Shown: positions 47,955 through 59,583, numbered from the stretch's first letter. The stretch is 64,000 nucleotides of DNA from Cheilinus undulatus (GCF_018320785.1 NC_054885.1:7638921-7702920); one strand, 5' to 3'. Notes: generated by a model not told the origin, from the letters alone. Numbers and translations: made by a program.

Positions 47955-48894
47955 GTTTTTTTGAATGAGCTTCCTATGGGAGATGAACAATAAATCAAAC
48001 AGTCAGTATATAATTTAGAATCAAATTAATCTAATTTATTGCTGTTAATATATTTTTTTCGTGGATGGGTTGTGGTGGGTTTCCCTCCCTCACCTCCACC
48101 TCTCAGAGAAAGGAGATATTTTCGGGGTAAAGCGAATTAAATATGTTTTGTATTAAGTCTTTAAGATTTAAAAGTGTTAGAGAATGAAAGAGATGATTTA
48201 ATGTAATGACCTTTTTATTTTTTATCATTTTTATTTCCCATCATGCAGTCTGTTTTTTTCTGCAGTGTGATGTGGATTATTCAAACATGAAGCATCTCTT
48301 CTACTCTGTGTTTTTGATTGATTTATTTATTCTCTGTGGGAGGATAATGTACCCTGAGACTGCTACGGTTCATATAGAAATATATTTTTGTTATTGTCTG
48401 TTAAGGTGTCGGCTGGGTCGGTGGATTATAATTCTTTAGCTGTGCGTGTTCAGGCAGAATAATTAAAGCTCAGTGTTTTTTCTCAGCTGTTTTCTGACTT
48501 TCTGATCGAACCCTCCTCCCTCGAATGTGTGCGCTCTCTCTCCTTTAAAGACACTTCACATGGAGCAGCATGGGGAGGGGGTGCTCACCTGTGTGCCTCA
48601 CACCTGGGATTTGAAACAAGGGGGCGGGGCTTCTGTTAGTGTTAGTAGGCTTCTTCTGTTCAGAGTTAACTGAAGATTTTTGATCCAAATGAACTGTTGC
48701 ACAGAAACGAGGAGAGCAGATGTCTGAACACTTGGTGTCTGTTTTTCCTCCTCGTCACCTTTGCTGCTTCCTCGGAACTTTAAGTACCCCCTGCTCTCCC
48801 TCCCTCAGACTCCTTCCTGTTTATCTTTCCGCCATTATTGGGAGTTTAATTTAATATTTTTTACTGTACAGAGGAAACTTCAATAGTTTTTTAT

Positions 48895-48900
48895 AATAAA
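48895..48900 (+). terminator. ep300: Distal candidate poly(A) signal of ep300
   Basis: AATAAA in TTATAATAAAATG, followed by a GTTGGTTCC stretch. It would give a 3' UTR near the length usual for vertebrate ep300. Confidence 0.5.
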
Positions 48901-48920
48901 ATGAAAATTACCATCACTGT

Positions 48921-49926
48921 TGGTTCCTGAATGTCTTTTTTCAGTTGCCCATGAGTAAGAAAAACAAATACATGAATTCTGATTCTTTCAAAAAACACTT
49001 GCTTGGTTGGCTCTTTTCATTTATGTATGCATGTGTTTATTTAAATTAACTTTACTGAATACATTCACAGTAAAGTTTAATTGGATTACAACTGCCCATC
49101 ATTGATTGGCAGTGATGCCTTTTCTAAGAGCAATGCGCCCTCTAGTGGGGACAAGTAACATTACAACCTTTTTCATCAAGGCAGAAATACTGGATGGATC
49201 TCCACACTTCCCCCCTCATCACAAGAGTGTTTCAGAGGGAATTTTTGCCCATTCATTCCGCAGAGTATTTATCCTAAATAAATTCAGGATTAAAATGATG
49301 GTTAAGTTTTATATAGCTGTGCATTAAACATGAACATTGTGGACCTTCTTTTGAGTTTACTTCTTGAGTTTTAAGCATGTTTTATCTATACACTATATGC
49401 CAAAGTTTCTGGACATTTTGATAATTATTGAGTTAAGGTGTCTAAAATCACCTAGCCATGCACTCTCTGTTTACAAACATGAGTGGTACTACATGGGTTG
49501 TTCTGAGAGCTCAGTGACTTCAAGTGGGGAAAAATACACGACTATTGGACTCAGGTAAAAGTACAGTTACTCTGGTTAAATTTTACTAAAGTACTGGTCA
49601 ATAAATCTACTCAAGTAAAAGTATTTGACTGGCAACTGAGGAGTCGATCTTTCCTTATTGGCAGGAACAACAAGAGAATGTTCAGGTACAATCACACCTC
49701 TATAATAAAGTAAAATACACAGCAAAATTGAAATTAAACACATTGAGTTGAATTTATAAAGTGGTTAGATCGGTCCGAAAGTGTTACATATTTTACATTA
49801 TGACAGAGCTGCAGTAATTCTTGAAAATTTTTGGTAAGGTGGGTCACCTCTGACAAGAACAAGAGTCAACCTCAAAGCAGCAAAGCAAGGCAATATATAC
49901 AGAAAGAATATGCACATTGGAGCACC
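48921..49926. other. ep300-cbx7 intergenic region, left part
   Basis: No gene. 49524-49650 contains GTAAAAGTACAGTTACTC and CTACTCAAGTAAAAGTATTT, the interior of a fish hAT MITE, here without recognisable ends. The remainder is AT-rich unique sequence. Confidence 0.5.
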
Positions 49927-50403
49927 TTAAAGGTCACATATTATGCAAAATACACATTATCAGGCTGTTTTATCAAAAATATGTGCCCTTGGTCTGTCGA
50001 ATCCCCCATGAATCAGAGCCCCCCCACCACCTTCCAGAAAATGTGTGCTGAAACAGACCGTACTCAGATTTCCCCCTCATGATGTCATGTGGGGAGTTAG
50101 CCCCGCCCCCAGGTTCAGTTGGCCATCCCCACTTGGACGAAAGTTCCGTCCTCCTCTCTGATCCTCCACTCAGCTGGCCAAACCCCACCAAACCCCATCC
50201 ATTAAGCCACATCTATTTTCTGAGAAGGGCAGAGTCAGGGGGCGGAGTTAACATTTAAAGCCACGTACACAGAAACAGCTCGTTCTCAGCAGGGCTTTTG
50301 CTAGACATGCAAAAATCAAATACTGGAGTGTCTTTTCAGCAACAAACTTCACAGGCATGTTTAAGGGACCTTGTCTTAAAAGGGTAAAATATGTGACCTT
50401 TAA
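49927..50403 (+). mobile_element. Full-length MITE with TTAA ends, ep300-cbx7 intergenic region
   Basis: Starts TTAAAGGTCACATATTATGC and ends AAAATATGTGACCTTTAA; same family as 7718-8210. Unlike the ep300 intron 7 copy it is not interrupted by a LINE. Its right end is followed by a duplicate of ep300 intron 7 sequence. Confidence 0.85.
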
Positions 50404-50567
50404 GACTTGTTGTCATGGTATCAAACCTTTGATTCTTACTCGAATCATATGGGAGCTAAAAAAAATGGGATAGCTATTAGTGCTGTGGTATAAATGGCAG
50501 GTCAGTTTCTTAATTGTCCTCTCTCCTCATTTTAGCCTGATGAATGATGGTTTGTTGTCTCAGAGCT
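50404..50567 (+). pseudogene. Duplicated fragment of ep300 intron 7/exon 8
   Basis: The block closely matches 24943-25112: CATGGTATCAAACCTTTGAT, TTACTCGAATCATATGGGAG, GTCAGTTTCTTAATTGTCC, a polypyrimidine tract with an ATTTTAG acceptor, then 32 bases of exon 8 (CCTGATGAATGATGGTTTG, from 50536). The homology stops there and a MITE right half follows. It differs from the parent by several substitutions and a short A-rich insertion. It lacks a donor site and the rest of the exon, so it is a non-functional scrap. Confidence 0.88.
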
Positions 50568-50804
50568 ACATCCTTTAAGGCACATCCATTTCCTGAGAGG
50601 GGCGGAGTCAGACAGCTCAGAGACTTTTAAAGCCACAAACACAGAAACAGCTCATTCTAAGCAGGGCTGAAACAGAAGCATTTCAGACATGGAAAAATCC
50701 AATACTGGAGTGTTTTTTTCAAGAACAAACTTCACAGGCATGTTTTGGGGACTTCTGAGACCGATATAAACTCCTCTTATAGCTGTAACTTATGTGACCT
50801 TTAA
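50568..50804 (+). mobile_element. MITE fragment (right half)
   Basis: Begins near CTTTAAGGCACATCCATTTC and runs through AATACTGGAGTGTTTTTTTC and CACAGGCATGTTTTGGGG to TTATGTGACCTTTAA. It directly follows the ep300 exon 8 scrap, so that scrap is enclosed by MITE sequence on both sides. Confidence 0.82.
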
Positions 50805-51099
50805 AGTACATGTATTTGAATGTAATAGCCAGGCGGCCGAAAACTTTTGTCTATATTGTGTACCTCCCCAGTTTGGTTGGTTGTTAATTGCCTGATATCA
50901 GCTTTGAAATGATAAGGTGGAGTCCAGTTTTAAAAGTATAAGCGTATTTGGTATTATAGAGATAGAGAATTTACTCCATCTGTGAGGTGCTAAATGAGCA
51001 AGAAATTGTGTAAGAGCTTAAATTTGACCATGGAAAAGATATAAGACCCATGTGAATTAACACAATAAACAAACATTGTAAAAAAGCTCCAGAACGCAG

Positions 51100-51931
51100 A
51101 TTATTTTGTACATGTTTATTGGAAATGCACTAAAATAAAACTTCATGTGTTTAAAGAGAATATAGCTTAACAGGCTTTAGAAATAGACACTCTTGGAGTT
51201 AATCTTGTACGTGTGACATGCATTAAGTAAAAGCTCATCACAGTCTAACATTAAACAGCAGAACAGCAGCAGAGTAAACTGATATCAGCGCTTTAAAAAA
51301 GCACAAAGTGCGAGAAAGAGAGAGACGATCAGCTGGTTATACAAAAATAGAACCAGGAAGAACATCAAACCCAGAAACAGACAGAAACATCACTGTGAAC
51401 TTCGTTTCGTTTTGTTCTTCCTCTAAAAGCAGAACATCACCAGAGCATCAGACGTTAATTCTTTCTGTTTTTTTATCCTTTAGCGACAGAAATAAACATC
51501 TTTAACAAACCACAAGACGGCCCTTTGTGGACGGACTGACGGCATGCAGTGAGCGCCGTGGAAGTGCTGAAAAAAAGTACAAACTGTAAGAAAGACTGAA
51601 CGGATCTGAGCACCTAGGACGACGAGATAAATATCTGCACGGAAGTACAAATGTGGAGTGTTAGTGTCAGACTGCAGCATGTTTGTCTCAGCAGCATCAG
51701 CTCAGATCCATCAGTACAGACGCTTTATGGAAGGTTTTATGGATGGTTTGAGCTGGTTTGTGGTCCTCGGGATTATATCGCCTCATTCATGAGCCATAAA
51801 GAAGCCCGCTCATTTTATTAAAGGCGATGATGTCTTCATTGAACTTTGTAGAAACGAGTGAGGCTTGTAAACGTGAATTATTTTACAAACATAAATATTT
51901 ACATGTATAAAATAAGAGATGACTACATCCT
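51100..51931 (-). other. cbx7: Probable 3' UTR of cbx7
   Basis: Non-coding sequence downstream of the cbx7 stop on the minus strand. The first good poly(A) hexamer, AATAAA, lies at 51120-51115 (minus), giving about 0.8 kb of 3' UTR. Purine-rich AGAGAGAG runs at 51315 are the only notable content. Confidence 0.55.
51115..51120 (-). terminator. cbx7: Candidate poly(A) signal of cbx7
   Basis: TTTATT on the plus strand is AATAAA on the minus strand, in CCAATAAACATG. Confidence 0.5.
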
Positions 51932-54900
51932 TTAAAATCCCTTAAAGAACCCTTCAGCCATCATTGCTTCTTTAAAAATCACCGTCAGCGAGTCGATTGT
52001 CACTTTGGTCACGATCACCTTCCCAGCATGCTCTGCTGATGTGGGAGGAGCCTGGGCCGGTGTCGCGATGGTGACATTCTCATTGTCATCTTTCTCCTGA
52101 ACGTTCGCCACCACCGAGGTCGTGTCTTCGATTCTCTCTAACGTCGGACACTCTGACTCCACCTCCTCCTCGCCGTCGCTCCAGTACGACCCGTCCCCAT
52201 TCGTCGCAGCATCTCCTGAGCACGCCTCTGGCGCAGAGATGCTGTCCTCTGATTGGTCACACACATATGATTGCATCTTTGTTGCTTCTGCACTGTCAGT
52301 CCACGTCTGTGTGCCTCCACCTGTTAGATGATCCACCTTCTCCTCCATCACTTCGTCCTGGACGTCCTGTCGCTCCAGCAGGGGTGGCGAGCTGCACTCT
52401 GATTGACCTGAAAGAGAGAGAGAGAGGTAGATGACTTTCCAGGTAATCAGAATAATACATACAGAATATTTACAATATAAAAGTTTAAAACACAAAATCG
52501 TTTCAGCAGATGGCTGTGCAACATGAGTCTGGTTCTGCCCAAGGTTTCTGCCTGTACCACATGAGTCTGGTTCTGCATGAGGCTTCTACTTGTCCCACAT
52601 GAGTCTGGTTCTGCATGAGGCTTCTACTTGTCCCACATGAGTCTGGTTCTGCAGAACGTTCTGTCTGTTCAATATGAGGATGGTTCTGATTAAGATTTCT
52701 GCCTTTTTAATGTGAGTGCTCTTCTGCTGCAGGTTTCCGCCTGTTAAGCATGAGTGTGGTTCCCCCCAAATTTTAGCCTGCATAAGTTTCTGTCTGTTGA
52801 ATATCAATCTGGTTATGTCAAAGGTTTCTGTCTGTTCAACATGAGTCTGGTTCTGTTTGAGGTTTCTGCCTGTTTAATGTGAGTCCTGTTCTGTTTTGGG
52901 TTTCTGCCCATTGAATATCTGCTGGTTCTTTCTGAGGTTTCTTCCTTCTTTAAGATTATATTTGAGTCTTTTTGTCTTTTTTTTAGACAGGAAAGGTGGA
53001 CAGAGAGAAGATATGGGGAAAGAAAGTGGCGAGAAGATGTGCATCAAACAGTGCCCAATCCTGTTTCTGCCTTTAACCTGAGTCTGGTTCTGCTTTAGTT
53101 TTCTGCCTGTTAAATGGGAGTCTGGGACTGTTTGGATTTTTTGCTCAATCAACATGGGTCTGGTTCCATTCGAGATTTCTTCCTGTTGAATAAAAGTGGT
53201 TTTGTTTGTTTTGTTCTGAGTCTACAAGTTCAACGTGACTGCTCAAGGTTTCTGCCTGTTGAATGTAAGTCTGGTTCTGCTAGAGGTTTCTGCCTGTTCA
53301 ACGTGACTTTGGTCATGCTCAAGATTGAGGCGTACTGAACATGAATCTGGTTCTGGCCACGTTTCTGCAAGTTCAACATGACTGATTCTGCTTGAGGTTT
53401 CTGCCTAATCAACATCAGTCTTGTTCCGCTTCAGCTTCTGCCTCTTGTATAGGAGTCAGATTCCATTCAACTTTCTGCCTGTTCATTAGAAGTATGGTTC
53501 CACTTGAGTTTTCTGTCTGTTTAACTGTAGTCTGGACTGCTCAAGGTTTCTGTTTAACAATAGTTTGATTCTATCAGAGGTTTCTGCCTTTAACATGAAT
53601 CTGGTTCTGCCCCAGGTTTCTGCCTGTTTAACATGACTAGTTCAACAGTAATCTGGTCTGCTTACGGTTTCTGCTGGTTAACCATTAGTCTGGTTCTGCT
53701 TAAGGTTTCTGTCTGTTCTACATGAGCTTTGTTTGAGATTTGAGCCTGTTTCACATGAGTCTACTTCTGCCTAAGGTCTCTGTCAATTCAAATAGAATCT
53801 GTTCTTCTTGAGATGTCCATCTTTTCCATATGAATGTGGTTCTACTTGGGGTTTCTGTCTGTTCAGCTTAAATCTCAACAGGACATCATGCAGTGTCTGA
53901 CACTAAAATTCAGTTATTTTGAACTTTTCACAGTCATTTTGATTTAAAAATAGTACATTTTAGTCTTTTTTCTTAATCTAACCGTATTCGCTGTCTTCTC
54001 GTCTCTCCTCCATAACGCTTTCAGTCTCCTGCTTCTCATTTTCAATGGTGCCACTCCACTTGTCCTCTATACTCTCCTCCTTCTTCTTTGGTGGTAGTCG
54101 GAGAGCTCTGAGCTGTGGTCCCCTCTTCCTCAGTTTGTTTCTCTGCCAGGTGTGCCGGCGGTACATGCCCGCTCGCTCGCCCTCCTCCACATCTGTGCTC
54201 ATGGAACGGGTGAGGGACAGACGCAGCCGAGGGGGAGGCTTCACTGCCACCTTGTGGGCGCTGCGGAGGTCCATGGCAAAGACATTCTGGACAGGAAAGG
54301 TGACAGTGAAACTTAGCTTTACAGGATATCAAGACTTGAGAACACCAGATTTAAACTGATGGTGCACCTGTAAAGTGACACAAAGTAAACTTTGACAAAA
54401 GGTAAGGCGTCTTTACCCGCAGGACCAGTTTCCTCGGTCGGAGCCCTTTTCTACGATAGGCCAGAGCTCTGATTTTTTCCTGACTGCGAGAGAAAAGAGG
54501 CAAAACAGAGTATTAAGCACAGAGTAAAGATGGAGAGAAACGGAGGGTGAGCTAGAAAACAAAAGTCATCCGTAAAATTGAGAATAAACACTAAATAGTA
54601 AAATAATAATTAATCAAATAACAATGAGTCACCTCTCTTCATAGGCGATGACCAGCCGAGGGTCTAAAATGTTATCCTCCGGTTCCCAGGTGCTGTACCT
54701 GCACACACAAACATGCACACACATTAAAATGTGATCTGCCACAGTTTATACAGAGGTGATGATCTCACCAGGCGATGACTTCAGCATTACTCACTTTTGT
54801 GGCCATCCCTGCCACTTCAGGAGATACTCAACGTTACCCTGAGGGGAGGGAGAAAGAGACAGGGTGGAGTCAGAGACGTCAGAGAAAGCCTGAACATTTC

Positions 54901-55873
54901 TACTGCAGAATACATGCAGTATTTCTCTACAGTGGCAATATATACTCTCCTATCTGTACAGTATATGCTGTATATTTAAATAAATGTAAGCTACCCCTTC
55001 CTTATACAGTATTTTATCTACTGAGGGGGAAGAAAAACACTATTTGAAAGTCACATATAACAAAATTCAAAGATTAAAATACATTTACCAGGAGGTAGTT
55101 ATGCATTTGTTAGCTCAATGCTAACACATAATAGAAAATAGCTAGGATAACTGCTAGCATCCTGACGGTTATCTCGTTTAAGTGCTGAAAGGTGAGTCAA
55201 ACTTTTCTTGAGTTCTAATGTTAAAATTATTCATTCATGATTTTTTTTTAACTTGCAACACATTTTTTAGCCAATCCTTTTTGCCCCTTTTGACATATTT
55301 GTGCCACTTTTAACCCATTTTGTAACATCTTGCCTATTTTTGCCATCCTTTTCCACATCTAATCGATTTTTGCCGTTTTTTGCCCTTTATTGCAAGAGTA
55401 GCTGGATGCAGGACCTCAACTTCATTACAGAAGTCAGATGAGAGCCGCCACATCTCATCTTCTAATACGGGAAGTCACTTGAACTAAGTGAGAGCACGGG
55501 TGTCTGTGGAAACGCAAAATATTTTGGGGTTTGGCGTACCAAACCATACCAAACCGAACTGAATCAAACCGGACCCGCTGATGGAAACACGGCTTAAATG
55601 TGTTCTTCGTTGTTTTCTTCATGCGTCGCCGCCATATTAATAGAGGCAGGTCTGCCATATAAGGAAATACAAGTAGATGAAAAAACATGAGTTTCTGGAC
55701 TAGAAAGCATGCCGATTATGGTAAATTTATTTCATTGAATCAATTTATGATCCAAATTCATGTATCAGACATAATATGCAATGGCAAAATGACTGGCTGG
55801 CCGGACGTTGGCGTTGCTGCTACGTATCGCAATACAAGTAGACAAGGAATACTTACGTTTTTTAGAATAAGCT

Positions 55874-55912
<39 letters not shown>

Positions 55913-58062
55913 GCATGATCAACACAATAAACGATGATATGTGTATAGTTATGTTTTATTTCAAACATATATATATATAGAATATAATATATATATGTAA
56001 ATTAATTGTGTTTCCTTGTATCACATTACATACTGGACCTGCCTCCGGCAACATGGCAGCAATGGAGACATCTGGCCAGCCAGTCAATCTGCCATCGTAT
56101 ATTATGTCTGTGCACAGTGATACCTGAATTTGGATCATAAATAGATTAATCAAAATAAATGTAATGTAATCTTTTCAAAATAAGTAATTTTTTCCATTAA
56201 AGTTTTCTCAGTTTCTTTATTTCCTGATATCCTGATGTTTGTGCACCTCATCGCTTAGCTTTGAAGTCTGACATTACTTTTTTTTTTCATTGTGCCCAGC
56301 CACATTGTCCAATCAAAAGATCATTCTGCTCCAAGAAAAAGGGTTTACATTTTGAAAAAGGCTATTTTGTAAAACAGCATAAATAATTGAAACTTTATGC
56401 ATTTATTTTGTTGCTTTGATAAGAGAGGATATTAATTAGGGCTGGAAAAATAATCTTACAGCTTTACATTTTCAACAATATTGCACCTGCAATTTAATAT
56501 GCAATTATTTTTTAAGCTCCTCATCTTACGTATTTCTCAAGAAACAAGCAATTAATCATTCTCTGTAATAAAAAACAATATTTGGTAGATTAAACTAAGG
56601 CTAAACAATTTTGAAAAAATATCTAGTTACAATTATTTTGATTCTGCAAATTTGATGACTTGTTGTATTGAAGGGAATGATGATTTGGGGTCTTTCTCAT
56701 CTTTAATAACACAAACAAGTACAGAAACAAGGAAAGCAGGATTTTTGCAAATTGTTCTCGAAAAAAAAATGAGACCGTTGTAATGTTTGCATGATGTGTA
56801 AGGCAAAACATGTCTGCCTCAAAAAATGTTATTTTGAAACACAAAAGAAATATTTTTACCTTAAGCGGTTTTAATCTAAATTTCGAATAATTGCCCAGCC
56901 CTAGCATAAATCAAGTTAAGAATAAAATACGGTTATCACAGCTTAACTTAACCACAATGGGCCCCCCATTTAGCAGAAAGCTCTCCCCTTTACCCCCCCC
57001 TCATGGGCAGCCCTGGTTGTAAGATGACAATAAAGTCTTTCTAATAAATTCAACCTGCTCAGGTGTGTTTCCTGAAAGTCTAGGGGAGGGAGAGAAAGAG
57101 AGAGAGAGAGAGACTGTCACTTTAAACTGTGGGTTGGTGAAGGGGGGGGTTTGTGGGTGTTGGGGTCAGTGTTGTCCATTCTAATGGTGCCCCCCCACCT
57201 CCCAGCATGACGTCATTGACAGCGGGGCCTCAAACAGCAGCTGTTTCTCTCGCAGCGGTGACGTCAACGCACACGAGCAGACTTCAACCGTGCACGCGAT
57301 CTTTCTGGAACATCACATCAAGGGGCGGGGACACGAGAGCATGTAAACAACGGCGAGTTGCGCAATTATTTAACCTGCAACGGTTCCCACATGCACACAC
57401 GCATAACACTACACCACAACAACAACTACAACCCGTCAGATAATTATTATTTTTATTATTATTTTAAAAAACATGGAGGAAAGTACTGTGTTTACGAGGA
57501 CAAAGGGTAGCTTTTCACTACAAATCATAATAAACCTAATAATTTCCGACTTTATATGATAAAGGTGACGTGTTAAAGTTATTTTAAAGTAAAACATGCT
57601 GCGTCACATTATTATCTTAATGGTTACTACTTTAATTCAAACCCCCTCTGCTGTAATTCATCAGCTCACCGTTACACAGCAGCAGGAACATTACGCAGCA
57701 CAACCCGCTGCTCCACACATACACTACTACAGCTGCGTGGGCTCCTTATAAACACGGTCACACCTGAGCTTTACACGGTGGGCTCCGGGATCAGACTGTA
57801 CAGAAAACTTGGACGCAGTTATTTTAAAGAATACGTCACTCCGCATCTTTGTTTTACGTACCGAGAGAGGAACATGCGTAGCCTAGTTTTTGTTGCGCGA
57901 GTACAGAGTGTGACACGGTGAGAATAACACCCCGTGACGTCACAAAACATTGAAAAATAAGTTATAAAGTGTAAAAACAGTCACAAATCTTACCTTTCTC
58001 ACCCTCTTCTTCGTTATTGACTCCACAGCGAACACCTGGTCACCTATTGATGACAGCTCCAT
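51932..58062 (-). CDS. cbx7: Chromobox protein 7 (Polycomb PRC1 reader)
   Basis: A nuclear reader of H3K27me3 that tethers PRC1 to chromatin. Six coding exons on the minus strand: 58062-57994, 54838-54795, 54698-54633, 54483-54417, 54286-53983 and 52407-51932; 1026 nt, 341 residues plus stop. All introns are GT-AG and phases agree. The chromodomain spans about 7-60: [20 protein letters not shown], with the aromatic cage F11, W32 and W35 ([18 protein letters not shown]). A basic stretch ([10 protein letters not shown]) follows at 69-78, then [10 protein letters not shown], a family landmark. The C-terminal Pc box, which binds RING1 proteins, is [18 protein letters not shown] with AEGFF near the end, closer to CBX7 than to CBX2/4/6/8. 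It is longer than human CBX7 (251) because of an acidic middle region. Teleosts have cbx7a and cbx7b; the paralogue is not resolved. Confidence 0.94.
52510..53880 (-). repeat. ~38-bp degenerate satellite in cbx7 intron 5
   Basis: Thirty or more imperfect copies of CATGAGTCTGGTTCTGC followed by AAGGTTTCTGCCTGTTCAA. This is the reverse complement of the ep300 intron 27 array (43265-44140). It ends about 100 bases from both neighbouring exons. A SINE-tail fragment interrupts it near 52975-53050. Confidence 0.88.
52975..53050 (-). mobile_element. Probable SINE 3'-tail fragment
   Basis: TTTTTTTTAGACAGGAAAGG, then GGACAGAGAGAAGATATGGGG, is the reverse complement of the CTCTCTTCC...TATCCACTGTCC tail of the tRNA-derived SINE seen at 63487-63640. 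No promoter boxes remain. Confidence 0.45.
55714..56168. mobile_element. Palindromic (foldback) element in cbx7 intron 1
   Basis: Two arms of about 200 bases are inverted copies of each other. CAATTTATGATCCAAATTCA and GACTGGCTGGCCGGACG on the left correspond to TGAATTTGGATCATAAATAG and CATCTGGCCAGCCAGTC on the right. The loop is a TA-rich microsatellite (55878-55990). No coding capacity. It probably moved as a foldback MITE. Confidence 0.7.
57208..57215. promoter_or_regulatory. CRE palindrome TGACGTCA
   Basis: A perfect full CRE in a CpG-containing patch of cbx7 intron 1, about 0.85 kb inside the gene. The sequence is shown; occupancy by CREB/ATF is inferred. Confidence 0.5.
57259..57266. 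promoter_or_regulatory. CRE palindrome TGACGTCA
   Basis: A second perfect full CRE, 51 bases from the one at 57208. Confidence 0.5.
57935..57942. promoter_or_regulatory. CRE palindrome TGACGTCA
   Basis: A third perfect full CRE, 52 bases inside cbx7 intron 1, close to the exon 1 donor. A one-off variant TACGTCA lies at 57832-57838. Confidence 0.5.
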
Positions 58063-58440
58063 GTCCTGCACGCGCTCAAAATAAGCTGACCTGATAATGG
58101 TACTGTTAAAGAGCAGGCAGCCGATAAAAACAGCAGGTAAATAAACAGCAATGAAACACCTAGGAGGTAAATACGCAGGTAGAGGGGGTGGAAGAGGAGG
58201 GGTGAGTGCCTGTCTCCCCCTTGAAGAAACTCCTGCTCTCTCCCTCTCTCACTTTTTAAATCTGCGACACACATACAGCACCGCGCTGCTCTGACGGGCG
58301 CGCCCCCTTTCATTACGTAGGGCCGAGCCCCCAACGTGCGTGCTCGCGCTGGCGAGACCGCGCACGCAAATTAGAGCAGAGTGCAGAGGAGGGACAGGAG
58401 GAGGAGGGGGGAGAATAACAAGGTCAATATGTGAAACTGC
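58063..58440 (-). promoter_or_regulatory. cbx7: cbx7 5' UTR and promoter region
   Basis: CpG-containing sequence directly upstream of the cbx7 ATG, GC-richest at 58290-58370 (GGGCGCGCCCCC, GTGCGTGCTCGCGCTGGCG), followed by a purine-rich GAGGAGGAGGGGGGAG stretch. There is no TATA box. The transcription start cannot be fixed. Confidence 0.5.
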
Positions 58441-58761
58441 AGTTTGAAACACATAACACTACAGTAGACTTACTTCACTGATAACTCCCACTCATTGTTT
58501 CTTTAACAAGAATATTAATACTGTCCATGTTAGAAGAAAAAGAGCCTTTTGTCTTCAGGTTAACACAACATTATATCTCTGCATGGTGTTTTGGTTTGTT
58601 ATAAAACAGCAGTTTTTGAGTTGTTTGCCAGCACATGATCCTGAATCTATGTTGGGGGTCAGGAAGAAGGAGAAAAACAATGAGGAATGAATGGGAACAG
58701 AGGAATGTTCACTACTTTTCAGTACTTTTAAGTGCTATTTAAAGCTATAGCCTTAATTAAA

Positions 58762-59583
58762 GGGATGTCCAAACTCTCCCCACTGAGGGCCAAATACAGA
58801 TATGTGAGAACTGCTTGTCCCTTTACTATTGTTTCATCTTCTGCTACTGTTTTTTTCTTCCACAACTATTTCTGCTTCTTTTTATGCTACTTCTACTTTA
58901 TTTCTACTGCTACTCTGCTTCTCCTGCTGTTACCGTTCTACTAGCCTGCTGTTTCTGCTTCTTCTACTAGCCTACTGTTTCTGCTTCTTCTACTAGCCTA
59001 CTGTTTCTTCTTCTTCTACTAGCCTGCTGTTTCTGCTTCTTTTTTTCCTCTACTGTTTGTGCATATTCTTCTGCCACTGTTTCTGCTTTTTCTTCTGCTA
59101 CTGTTTATTCTACTACTACTGTTTCTGTTTCTTTTTCTGCTTCTTCTTCTGCTGCCGTTCTTCTACTAGCCTGTTTCCGCTTCTTCTACTGAAACCACTA
59201 GTTTCTTCTAGTAGCCTACTATTTCTGCTTATTCCTCTGCTACTTTAGCTCTGTATCTTGATTAATATTTCTGCAACTTCTGCTACACCTGCTCTCTTAT
59301 CTTTTGTCTACAATGGTTTCTGCTTCTTTTCCTGCTAGTTCTGCTCAGTATCTTCTTCATGACTATTTCTTCTCCTGCTGCTTCTGAGTCAGCATTGTAT
59401 CCTTCTACTTTTTCCTAACGTTTAATTTTTCTGCTACCTCTTTTTCATCTTATGATTATATTTTTATACCTTTTCAGCTATTAACATTTCAGCATTTTTT
59501 TCCACTGCATTTCAGCTCTAAGCATGCCCACTCTTTGTATGTAAGAAAAAAAAAACACAAAAGCCATAGTTTAGACACCCCTG
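58762..59583. mobile_element. hAT-like element with GTCCAAACT ends carrying a microsatellite
   Basis: The left end GGGATGTCCAAACTCTCC with GAGGGCCAAATACAG, and the right end AGCCATAGTTTAGACACCCC, match the ends of 3835-4928. The interior (58830-59480) is a degenerate tandem repeat with units like TACTGTTTCTGCTTCTTCTAC and AGCCTACTG, unrelated to the interior of the other copy. Confidence 0.65.

Larger units (their letters stand above)
47796..48920 (+). other. ep300: ep300 3' UTR
   Basis: Non-coding, with several poly(A) hexamers: AATAAA at 47949 and 47989, ATTAAA at 48462 and AATAAA at 48895. Immediately after the stop there is a short CACCTGGA-type repeat (four copies between 47831 and 47910). 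The longest isoform would be about 1.1 kb. Confidence 0.6.
54839..57993 (-). other. cbx7: cbx7 intron 1
   Basis: About 3.2 kb. The 3' part is AT-rich and holds the foldback element, short T-rich TTTTTGCC-type repeats (55270-55390) and a GGTTTGG/CCAAACC stretch at 55530-55580. The part next to exon 1 (57150-57993) is GC-richer, with CpGs and several CRE palindromes, and may be regulatory. A GA microsatellite lies at 57088-57113. Confidence 0.6.

Noticed and set aside
51932-58062. CBX2, CBX4, CBX6 or CBX8 as the identity of the chromodomain gene
   Set aside because: [16 protein letters not shown], the MDLRSAHK segment and the EAMMAEGFF Pc box match CBX7 most closely, and the six-exon structure agrees.
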